Source: JAGQPD01 sp020426865
Lineage (GTDB): Bacteria; Planctomycetota; Planctomycetia; Pirellulales; Pirellulaceae
Direction: 5' to 3'
NCBI GenBank assembly: GCA_041399065.1
Contig: JAWKTN010000013.1
Location: 123,394 to 187,393 of the forward strand
Length of the DNA: 64,000 bases
Shown here: piece by piece, positions 45,477 through 52,562 of the stretch
Position numbering within the stretch: position 1 is the stretch's first letter
Layout of the letters: every line of letters begins with the position of its first letter
Position numbers and translations under genes: made by a program
Notes under the pieces: model-generated
Databases searched by the model: none
Seen by the model: the letters and a program-made list of their open reading frames with translations, nothing else
Told to the model about the DNA's origin: nothing

Positions 45477-45892
45477 ATGAGTCAACATAAAGCCACCCTT
45501 CACAATCCCTATCGACCGCCACAAGAAGATCATACGGAGCATGACTCGCAAGGAGGTGGCCGTCGGCGTCTCTTCCGAAAACGACTGATTCCGGCAACTC
45601 TACTTGGTTTTATCTCACCTTTCATTTTTTTGGCTATCTAGTAGCCATCGGCCTCGTCCTATTATTCAACATCCATGACCGATGGATCGAGCCTGAATTG
45701 GAGGGGCTGACATATTTCAATCAGCAAGCCCTATCACCGCCTGTGGTCGCCAATTGTATCTACGGATTGTCCGGTTCCTTCTGCGGAATACTTGCTGGCT
45801 CCGCTTGGAGGAGAGGACGTTGGCAACCGGCAGCTTCGCTAACCATTAGCTTTTTTCTACTCGTGGCTCTTGCCATTCATGTTGTCAGTTAA
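45477..45892 (+). pseudogene. small membrane protein, one frameshift in a T7 run
   Basis: The first frame (MSQHKATLHNPYRPPQEDHT...LLGFISPFI) stops shortly after a run of seven T (45,625-45,631). The continuation in another frame reads GYLVAIGLVLLFNIHDRW and ends with SGSFCGILAGSAWRRG and LTISFFLLVALAIHVV. Together they make a protein of about 138 residues with three membrane segments. A homopolymer error is a likely cause. Confidence 0.5.
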
Positions 45893-46333
45893 ACGACGGA
45901 ATGAAACGACGATACATCGTTGGGTAATTCTGCACAAAGGTACGTAAACTCTCACAGGGGACGGCTGCTGCTCCGCGCCAAACAAGGAACCACTCAGGGA
46001 CAGAGGCAGTGGACGATTAGCAGGCAACGCACTCAACCGAAATTCTTTAGTTCGCATAACCCACTTTATACGAACCAAAGGCGGCGGGGGCGTCCTGATC
46101 GAATTCCGGGGAGGCAGCCGATGGATAACACCAACGGGCGGGACTGGCTCCACGCCAGGCTCGTCGACAGATCATCCAAGTACAGCGGTCGTCCGCACCG
46201 CCTTTGGTTTCCCAAAGCGCCAAGCCGGTGTCAGTTTGTTCGTCGACGATATTCAATGGCCAAAACCGCACGGCCGTCATTTCACCATCAGCAATCCCGA
46301 CTTGATGACAAAGCAGTAAAACCATCAGAAACC
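45893..46333. other. gene-poor region with a lone Tn3-type end
   Basis: Contains the solitary terminal repeat described below and a minus-strand frame of about 100 codons (46,376-46,047: QVGIADGEMTAVRFWPLNIV) that may be a fragment of a gene; I cannot support it further. Confidence 0.4.
45924..45953 (+). repeat. solitary Tn3-type terminal repeat
   Basis: GGGTAATTCTGCACAAAGGT followed by ACGTAAACT matches the end of the remnant at 29,136 in most positions. No partner end or transposase is near, so it marks a lost or rearranged element. Confidence 0.55.
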
Positions 46334-46473
46334 CCTGTTTTTCTGTTACACTTGCCAATTTCACGGTCATCGGCAATAAGTAAAGGATAATTGTCCATCG
46401 ACTTATCGCCGATTCCGCAAAAACTGCCCCAGCGAGGGCTTATCGCCGGGTCCTCCGGTAATAATCAAGTTCT
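46334..46473 (+). repeat. attI-like repeat, copy B, ahead of the second cassette string
   Basis: Counterpart of 24,724-24,876. The end nearest the cassettes (46,434-46,472) is nearly identical, and similarity stops right after CAAGTTC. No intI remnant was seen on this side. Confidence 0.65.
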
Positions 46474-46586
46474 GGAGCACTTTCAGCGCGAACCCTCGCG
46501 CCAAAGTGCCTGTCCAGACATGATTGCTTGAGATACTTCCGGCGGATCTAGAATCCAGTTCTTTTTTGAAAATCATGGTTAACTGA

Positions 46587-47390
46587 ATGGCTAAAATCGA
46601 TCCCAAGGATGTCATGGCGCTTCGTCGAAAGAGCGGCCTGGGACTCATGGAATGCAAAGCCGCGCTCGAAAAGGCGAATGGCGACATGGTAATAGCCGAA
46701 GACAACATGCGCAAAGACGGCCTTTCGAAGATGGATGGCCGGATTGATCGGAATGCGTCGGACGGTTGCATTGCTGTGGCCGCCACGGATGACCTATCGA
46801 AATGCGCTATTGTCGAGATTAACAGCGAGACAGACTTCACAGCGAAGAATGACAGTTTTGTTGCCATGGCAATTGAGATCGCCCAACTCGCACTTCGACA
46901 ACCCGCCGGAGATGTCGAAAAAACCAATGAGATGCAGAACCGCGTCGATGATCTTCGCGTTACCACGAAAGAGAATGTAACTTGGCGTCGCGGCATCGTG
47001 CTTGACGGTGGGCAAATTGGGACGTACGTCCATCACGATCGCAAGACGGGTGTCGCGGTCCAAGTCGATCGCAAGATTGACAACACCGTGCTGCGGAAGC
47101 TTTGCCTACACGTGGCGTCGGCCGATCCGGCGCCGTTGTGTGTGAATGTTGCCGGTGTTCCTGAGGATGTTCTCGCGAAGGAACGGGAAATCGCAATGGC
47201 ACAGGCGACGAAATCCAGTAAACCCGATGCCATCGTCGAGAAAATGGTCGACGGAAAGATCGCGAAATTTCTCGACGGCGTCGTGCTTTTGAGGCAACCG
47301 TTCGTGATGGATGGTAACAACCGGATCATGGACTTGCTGCCGAATGGCGTCACAATCCAACGATTTGTAAAATACACGGTTGGCAGGTGA
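46587..47390 (+). CDS. tsf: elongation factor Ts paralogue, first cassette of string B
   Basis: This 267-residue protein is a full EF-Ts by pattern: N-terminal UBA-like domain (LRRKSGLGLMECKAALEKANGDM), then the TDFVARN-type motif as NSETDFTAKNDSFV, followed by HHDRKTGVAVQVD and HVASADPAPL, IAKFLDGVVLLRQPFV. EF-Ts recycles EF-Tu by releasing GDP. It is not next to rpsB, where tsf usually lies, but behind an attI-like repeat and followed by an attC-like site. The housekeeping copy is probably elsewhere. It is 267 residues, slightly shorter than E. coli EF-Ts (283). Confidence 0.85.
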   Translation: MAKIDPKDVMALRRKSGLGLMECKAALEKANGDMVIAEDNMRKDGLSKMDGRIDRNASDGCIAVAATDDLSKCAIVEINSETDFTAKNDSFVAMAIEIAQLALRQPAGDVEKTNEMQNRVDDLRVTTKENVTWRRGIVLDGGQIGTYVHHDRKTGVAVQVDRKIDNTVLRKLCLHVASADPAPLCVNVAGVPEDVLAKEREIAMAQATKSSKPDAIVEKMVDGKIAKFLDGVVLLRQPFVMDGNNRIMDLLPNGVTIQRFVKYTVGR

Positions 47391-47416
47391 CCATGGCAAC
47401 GCCAACGCGTAGTTCA

Positions 47417-47508
47417 CCAGAACGATGGGATCAACGGGAGGGCTCGGCGTAGTCGGTTCTGAAATCAATGTCTATCACTCGCCCCCCGTTATCCCTAGCG
47501 TTCGCATC
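47417..47508 (+). repeat. attC-like site after the EF-Ts cassette
   Basis: The left arm AACGATGGGATCAACGGGAGG pairs with the reverse complement of CCCCCCGTTATCCCTAGCGTT, with unpaired bases as in attC folds. The ends carry GAACG and CGTTCG. Confidence 0.65.
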
Positions 47509-47513
47509 ACGAA

Positions 47514-47969
47514 ATGAATTTAATCGATCTATTCTGGATTGCACTGTTCGTTGGCGGTGGTGCGGTGATTGGACGCCCATTGGCGCCAGGATACTTAGGC
47601 AGCATTCTCGGCGCGTTAATTGGATACTGTACGCTGACGACTTGGGCCAACCTAAATGCACGGCACGCGAGGTTGTCGCCAAGATGCAATTGTGGGAAGA
47701 AGGAGTGGACGCATTTCAACGGTAAGAGCGATTCAATTTTCGGTCACGTCTACGAATCACGTTGCGGATTGCGTTTTGTCATGCGGAAAGGATGCCTGTG
47801 GTTTATCGTAGACGAATCAAACAATGCAACCTTGACGCAGATCAAGCCAGTCTATCGCAATTGGCGCGAACCGACGGAAAAAGAGATTGCGAACCATCGC
47901 ATGCACGGAAGCGGCGGTGGCCAGCGGAATATGAATTCAAGGTCAACTCCCGTCCCCCGTGATGTCTAA
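47514..47969 (+). CDS. small membrane protein, second cassette of string B
   Basis: This 151-residue protein has two hydrophobic segments near the start (LIDLFWIALFVGGGAVIG, LGSILGALIGYCTLTTWA), then a Cys-containing soluble part (SPRCNCGKKEWTHF, YESRCGLRFVMRKGCLWFIV). The last 25 residues are read through the attC-like site, as is common for cassette genes. No family recognised. Confidence 0.55.
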   Translation: MNLIDLFWIALFVGGGAVIGRPLAPGYLGSILGALIGYCTLTTWANLNARHARLSPRCNCGKKEWTHFNGKSDSIFGHVYESRCGLRFVMRKGCLWFIVDESNNATLTQIKPVYRNWREPTEKEIANHRMHGSGGGQRNMNSRSTPVPRDV

Positions 47970-47980
47970 CGTTCGTACGC
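47888..47980 (+). repeat. attC-like site after the second cassette of string B
   Basis: The left part GAACCATCGCATGCACGGAA mirrors the right part GTGATGTCTAACGTTC with mismatches and bulges. The 3' end GTCTAACGTTC contains the 7-base core GTCTAAC that fits the RYYYAAC box. Confidence 0.6.
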
Positions 47981-47985
47981 AAACG

Positions 47986-48537
47986 ATGGCGCCATCCACA
48001 TCAACCGATGACGGCTTTCCGGTACGTTGCGAGATCTGTGGCAAGTCATCAATCGTTAGCGTATCGAGACCACCGGGCGACTCAGTCTGTCCGGCATGCG
48101 GGTGTTTTCTCTGGGTGACGGCCCTTTCGGAAATGACGAGCCAGAAGTCATTTGTACCTGATCTGCGTATCGCGCGGCTGAACGCGACCAATCGCGATGA
48201 TGCACTTCGCGAAATTTCGATGTTCATCGCTAAGGAACTACGTTGGACGCGTCGCCAACGAAACTCACTTGTTGACGCCTTGATCAAACGAGAGGGATTG
48301 GGATCAACCGGAATTGGGCGTGGTTTCGCCGTTCCGCATGCAAAAATCGACTGGATCGAGGATTGCTTCACCGCGATGGCACTGGCTCCTGGTGGCATTG
48401 ACTTTGATGCACTGGACCGCCAACCCGTCTACACTATAATCACGATTGCGTCACCGCAATCCGAACAGGGTCACCATGTTCGACTTCTGGAACGTGTGTC
48501 GCATTCGCTACTTTGGTCCGGTCACTCGCCCGCGTGA
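47986..48537 (+). CDS. zinc-ribbon / PTS EIIA-2-like protein, third cassette of string B
   Basis: This 183-residue protein has an N-terminal zinc ribbon (RCEICGKSS.. VCPACGCF, two CxxC) and a C-terminal EIIA domain of the fructose/nitrogen (PtsN) type: SMFIAKELRWTRRQRNSLVDALIKR, STGIGRGFAVPHAKI with the phospho-acceptor His, then TIITIASPQSEQGHHVRLL. The EIIA ends early, inside the next attC-like site, so the last helix is missing. The start at 47,986 is outside the preceding attC; a GTG at 47,959 is inside it. It is probably regulatory; no PTS genes are nearby. Confidence 0.65.
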   Translation: MAPSTSTDDGFPVRCEICGKSSIVSVSRPPGDSVCPACGCFLWVTALSEMTSQKSFVPDLRIARLNATNRDDALREISMFIAKELRWTRRQRNSLVDALIKREGLGSTGIGRGFAVPHAKIDWIEDCFTAMALAPGGIDFDALDRQPVYTIITIASPQSEQGHHVRLLERVSHSLLWSGHSPA

Positions 48538-48540
48538 AGA

Positions 48541-48633
48541 GACGAACAAGCGGTTGCAGTGGAGCGGCGTAAAGGCGCGTGTTCGGATGGAAAGTCAACT
48601 CCCGCGGCCCACTAAACCTCAACGTTACGTGCC
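48541..48633 (+). repeat. attC-like site after the EIIA cassette
   Basis: The left arm AACAAGCGGTTGCAGTGGAG resembles classical attC left arms and pairs with the reverse complement of GGCCCACTAAACCTCAACGTT. The ends are GACGAAC and GTTACGTGCC. Confidence 0.7.
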
Positions 48634-48659
48634 TTGACAACGGTCTCCCTAGGTAGCGG

Positions 48660-49091
48660 ATGAACATTTTGCGCACGATACTCACGACCGCCGTTGTTGG
48701 TTCGGTGTCGGCCGCGGTATTCCTCGTATTCCTTGGTCACAGGACTGACTACGTGGGGCATTATTCGGCAGGCTTTGGCGGAACACTAGTTGCATTGGCG
48801 ATTGGCGTCGGATTAATCGCCCGAGAAACGAATCTGTCTCAGTTATCGCGAGTTGTACTAATCTTGCTAGTCGCCGCGATCATGCTTGGCGGCGTGTTCG
48901 AATCAACTATTTTCCGTCTTGCGATATTTGATCCAGTCGACTTCTGCAATCAAAGTCTTGGTGCCGCAATTGCGGCATTAGCGGTATTGGGAGCGGCGCC
49001 CAAGACGCCGATGTTCGGTGGCGAAGTCGGACTGATGTTTGCGGTTGGCACGTTCTTCGTTCTTGTGGGATTTCATTACGCTTTCATGTGA
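48660..49091 (+). CDS. four-TM membrane protein, fourth cassette of string B
   Basis: This 143-residue protein has four hydrophobic segments (ILTTAVVGSVSAAVFLVFLG, FGGTLVALAIGVGLIA, VVLILLVAAIMLGGVF, GLMFAVGTFFVLVGFHYAF). No family recognised. It is adjacent to the next gene by one base. Confidence 0.6.
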   Translation: MNILRTILTTAVVGSVSAAVFLVFLGHRTDYVGHYSAGFGGTLVALAIGVGLIARETNLSQLSRVVLILLVAAIMLGGVFESTIFRLAIFDPVDFCNQSLGAAIAALAVLGAAPKTPMFGGEVGLMFAVGTFFVLVGFHYAFM

Positions 49092-49092
49092 C

Positions 49093-49500
49093 ATGAAGTA
49101 TCTGATCACCATATTAGGCTTGGCAATATTCTTGGCGGTGTTTGATGCGTGGTGTGCCGCCCGGCGTTCGCTAATTCCATACAAGCTCAACGGTGAAGTG
49201 ACTGCAAAAGAACTGCGTCCAGAGAAACACCCTGGTGAAGACGATGTGTGCCTTATCGAAACGACCGATCACGGCTGGATACACATCGACTCGACAATCT
49301 ACCCGCTCGTTTCCGTGGGCGACAACGTCACAAAGAAATTCGGAAGTCGGACATTGACCGTCAACGACGGTAGCGAGAGACTAGAATGGTCCCAAGACGT
49401 AGATGGAATGCTTGTGGTATTGCCGACCACAACGGCAATAGCCGTGGTCCTCACCGTTCTGGCCGCACGTCGACGCCGTGGATCGGCACGTAACCAATAA
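49093..49500 (+). CDS. membrane-anchored small protein with two TM segments
   Basis: This 135-residue protein has an N-terminal segment (YLITILGLAIFLAVFDAWCA), an exported domain of beta type (LIETTDHGWIHIDSTIYPLVS), and a C-terminal segment (VVLPTTTAIAVVLTVLAA) followed by RRRRG. It starts one base after the previous stop, so the two are co-translated. No clear attC lies between them, and none was identified after it. Confidence 0.55.
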   Translation: MKYLITILGLAIFLAVFDAWCAARRSLIPYKLNGEVTAKELRPEKHPGEDDVCLIETTDHGWIHIDSTIYPLVSVGDNVTKKFGSRTLTVNDGSERLEWSQDVDGMLVVLPTTTAIAVVLTVLAARRRRGSARNQ

Positions 49501-49716
49501 AACCAATGAGAATTTGACTTCGCGTGACTGAGGAGCGGTGGTTGTTGCGTTGGGCAGTGGCAAGAGGGTCTCAAAGCGAGCGAGCCGCTCGTCAAAACCT
49601 CTGTTCAAGCGGCCCAGGTAATCTCGGCTTTCACTTTTCCTTGACAGCCATTCTACCACGTCTATCACCAGGCAATTTTAATCACCCCGCCGCCACATTC
49701 AGGAAAACCCGTTGAA
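49501..49716. other. gene-free region
   Basis: Nothing recognisable up to the dif-like site at 49,717. Confidence 0.4.
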
Positions 49717-49752
49717 AGTTCTATGTAATAATATACCTTATTACATAGAACT
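49717..49752 (+). promoter_or_regulatory. dif-like inverted site before the third tyrosine recombinase (site 3)
   Basis: Perfect 15-base arms AGTTCTATGTAATAA and TTATTACATAGAACT around the centre TATACC. A direct half-site copy, TGTTCTTTGTAATAA (13 of 15), lies at 49,801-49,815, 84 bases on. Confidence 0.75.
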
Positions 49753-49800
49753 CGCCAAAAGGGGCTGTTCCCGATTGAATCACGGACCCAGGAACCGGTA

Positions 49801-49815
49801 TGTTCTTTGTAATAA
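49801..49815 (+). repeat. extra half-site of dif-like site 3
   Basis: TGTTCTTTGTAATAA matches the left arm of the core site at 13 of 15 positions, in the same orientation and at the same distance as at the second recombinase. Confidence 0.55.
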
Positions 49816-49893
49816 GATTGGTAGTGGCTATTTGGCACCGAAAACCTACCCTCCAGAACAAAAATCGCTGACCGATTCAGACCTATTTAACGC

Positions 49894-51081
49894 ATGGCCA
49901 AAAAGAAAACACCGCAAAAGAAAAAACGAGCGAATTCGCCTGTGGCCGCAGGTGCTGGTCGAGGCAAGGTACCAAACGTGTCAAAGTCGCGGTCTAAAAA
50001 GAAGAAGGTAACAAGTGGTCCCAATCGAAAGTCGAAACCAAAGACCTCCACAACCAACCGAGCAAAACAGAAGGAGCGATTGAAAATGTCCGACGTGGCA
50101 CTACTCCCGGCAGCTGATGAGCCCCAAGTTCTCATACCCCAAAAAAACCGCGACAGCTTGACCGCCTGGCTAGCGCTCTACATGAAAATCGACGGAGAAG
50201 CATGTGCCGAGCAAACGCGACTTGCCAAAACCCAAGATCTGGAATGGTTTCTCGATTACTTCACCACCGTCGTTCCCACCGATGACAAAACACGCTGGAC
50301 CAGAAGCATCAGCGAGGGATTTCAAAAGGAACTGAAAAAAGCTCGCTCGGAAAGAACGGGCAGAAAGCTGGCTCCTGCCACCATCAATCGCGTTTTTGCA
50401 ACGCTACGAACCGCAGCAAAGTGGATTCACGGACATCGTCCGTTCCCGGCTGGCAATCCCATGGACCGTATCTCTGACCTGACAACACCTGAACCAACGT
50501 GGCAGGGGCTATCTGACCTGCAAATGGTTCACATGAAAGAGGCCGCCGACCAAATGTTGACGCTTGCAACTGCTGCGAATCAGTGGCCTAAGCGAGATTA
50601 CGCCCTCTTCCACGTCCTTCATGTCACCGCCATGCGGGTATCCGAACTGATTGGCCTCGACATAGACCAGTACGACGGACGGTATCTCGTCAACGTTCAG
50701 CGCAAGGGAAAAACCGTTACGCCCAAGATGTTTCTCGTGAAAGCCGCAAGAACGTACTTGGATGGTTACCTTGATGCCGAACGCGGCCGCAAGCCAGGGC
50801 CACTTTTCCAAACGCGAACTGAGAAACGGTTCTCCATTCAACAGGTCGACTACCTGCTGAAGAAACTTGCCGGGTTGGCGAACGCTACTTTGCCAGCAAA
50901 GGAGCACATCGACGTGCATCCCCATATCCTCCGGCACACCATGCTACGAAAAGTCCGCGAAGAAAAAGGACTCGAATACGCCATCGAATATGCGGGACAT
51001 GTGTCTGAAAAATACATCAGACGTTACACCATGCCCTCTGAGCAAGAGACCGAAGCCGCTTTGGAAGAGCTGTTTGGATAG
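49894..51081 (+). CDS. tyrosine recombinase with lysine-rich N-terminal tail
   Basis: This 395-residue protein has a basic tail (AKKKTPQKKKRANS, SKSRSKKKKVTS), a core-binding domain (DLEWFLDYFTTVVPTDD, ATINRVFATLRTAAKWIHG), and a catalytic domain with TAMRVSELIGL (Arg I), HPHILRHTMLRKV (H-x-x-R), AGHVSEKYIRRYTMP (His and Tyr). An internal ATG at 50,086 has AGGAG at the right distance and would give a 331-residue protein without the basic tail; which start is used is open. It is close to the fragment at the window's right end and to the broken gene at 44,244. A PEP-CTERM gene follows. Confidence 0.9.
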   Translation: MAKKKTPQKKKRANSPVAAGAGRGKVPNVSKSRSKKKKVTSGPNRKSKPKTSTTNRAKQKERLKMSDVALLPAADEPQVLIPQKNRDSLTAWLALYMKIDGEACAEQTRLAKTQDLEWFLDYFTTVVPTDDKTRWTRSISEGFQKELKKARSERTGRKLAPATINRVFATLRTAAKWIHGHRPFPAGNPMDRISDLTTPEPTWQGLSDLQMVHMKEAADQMLTLATAANQWPKRDYALFHVLHVTAMRVSELIGLDIDQYDGRYLVNVQRKGKTVTPKMFLVKAARTYLDGYLDAERGRKPGPLFQTRTEKRFSIQQVDYLLKKLAGLANATLPAKEHIDVHPHILRHTMLRKVREEKGLEYAIEYAGHVSEKYIRRYTMPSEQETEAALEELFG

Positions 51082-51767
51082 ATTCGGTCAGGATTCCGCT
51101 CGCTCTGGGCATTCGACCATGATTAGCGACAAAAGAATTACCACGAAAGAACAGTTAATGCCTACCACGACCACAAGTTGGCTCTCAGGTTCGTCGAACC
51201 GTATTGAACCAATTGAGTATAGCGACTTCAACCGTATCTGGTCCCAAACCGCGTCATACCGACCGGATCCACACACTATCACGGGATAACACAAACGGGG
51301 GGAGATGACCGGCAACAGAGGGTGGTTCGTCGGCGCTGTGCCGGTACTGCGCCCACAAACCTGCTTGTCACTAGGGCTAGTGGACGAGTTTTGCGCAAAG
51401 TGGAAATCCACACTGTTTTGCCCACGCCCAAAGCAGCTCCATCGCACCCCCGCGACAGCGCTGCGGCAAAATGCCATAACTCCTTGCTCAGACAACGGTT
51501 ACAACGTTGCTTGTCGCAAGTCGAAATCGAATTAGGAGCTTTTCGCGTGGCACATACATGTCAAATTCATTGCGAGTTTGACCCAAAGAATGCCACGCGC
51601 ATTAGCTCACCCAACCGACCCCATGACAAAAACGCTTGCAGCCAACTTCAGCCCCGGTTAGCATGCAGGTAAGCGGCAACATGGATCCACCACCTTACGC
51701 CGGTTGCCAAGGCGTGTTTTGTCGATGATCTTCCTCAAAAAACTTCGATTCTTGAAGAGGTGCCCCC
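51082..51767. other. gene-free region
   Basis: About 690 bases with no recognisable gene. It lies between a recombinase and a PEP-CTERM gene, as does 41,375-41,561 at the first recombinase. Confidence 0.4.
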
Positions 51768-52559
51768 ATGGTTAAGAGATCTTTCCTGCTCTGTTGTGCA
51801 CTCTTTGCTTCTCTCTCTTTGGTTTTCGTCGAATTAGCTTCGACCTGCTGTCGTGCTCAATTTAATACCGTCATCAATATCCCACCGGACGCGCCCCCGA
51901 TTAACGTTGATTCCAATACCCAGCTAAATTTGTATGATGGCGGACTGTTGTCCTCACATATTCGGCTTGGCAGCATTTTAGCAGACTCTCATGATATTGA
52001 GTTCAACATGAATGGAGGCAATGCCAACAGCATCACTATTACATCGGGTACAACGATGAACATGAACGGGGGTCGAATTTCTGGACCTCTTTATGCAGTG
52101 TTCAGTACTATTAACATCTTTGACGGTGTGATTGAAAACGGTGTTACATCTGGACCGTTCACCTTCATGAAAACGACGACCAATATGTATGGAGGAACGA
52201 TTCGATCGCGCGTAATCATGGAGGAATCTGGTGTCCTGAATCTCTACGGTGGCACAATTGTCAATGACGACGGATTGCAAATACAAACTCGTCAAGACTC
52301 ACAAGTCAATTTTTTTGTCCGTAGTTTTAGCATTGGAGGAGTTGAAGTAACAGATCTTCAACCTGGTGTGCGTAGGGACTATGGGTATCTTTCTCGAGTA
52401 TTCAGCGGCACGCTCAGCGACGGCTCACCTTTTGTCCTAGGGAACCCTGGCGGGCAAGTGTCCGTGACCCTAGTGCCCGAGCCATTGCTACTCACCTATC
52501 TCGCTACCATCGCTGTGGCGTGCGTCGTGGCACGCCACAGAAGACCAACACGAGACTGA
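51768..52559 (+). CDS. PEP-CTERM secreted protein with short beta-helix-like repeats
   Basis: This 263-residue protein has a signal peptide (SFLLCCALFASLSLVFVELAST), repeats of the form NMNGGxxxxx / NMYGGTIRS / NLYGGTIVND that suggest a small beta-solenoid, and a C-terminal VPEPLLLTYLATIAVACVVARHRR tail typical of PEP-CTERM. GAGGTG lies 6 bases before the start. It converges with the large adhesin-like gene, leaving 3 bases between stops. Confidence 0.8.
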   Translation: MVKRSFLLCCALFASLSLVFVELASTCCRAQFNTVINIPPDAPPINVDSNTQLNLYDGGLLSSHIRLGSILADSHDIEFNMNGGNANSITITSGTTMNMNGGRISGPLYAVFSTINIFDGVIENGVTSGPFTFMKTTTNMYGGTIRSRVIMEESGVLNLYGGTIVNDDGLQIQTRQDSQVNFFVRSFSIGGVEVTDLQPGVRRDYGYLSRVFSGTLSDGSPFVLGNPGGQVSVTLVPEPLLLTYLATIAVACVVARHRRPTRD

Positions 52560-52562
52560 CAG

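Noticed and set aside
49501..49716. attC site after the last gene of string B
   Set aside because: No imperfect palindrome with terminal GTT/AAC boxes could be found by eye.
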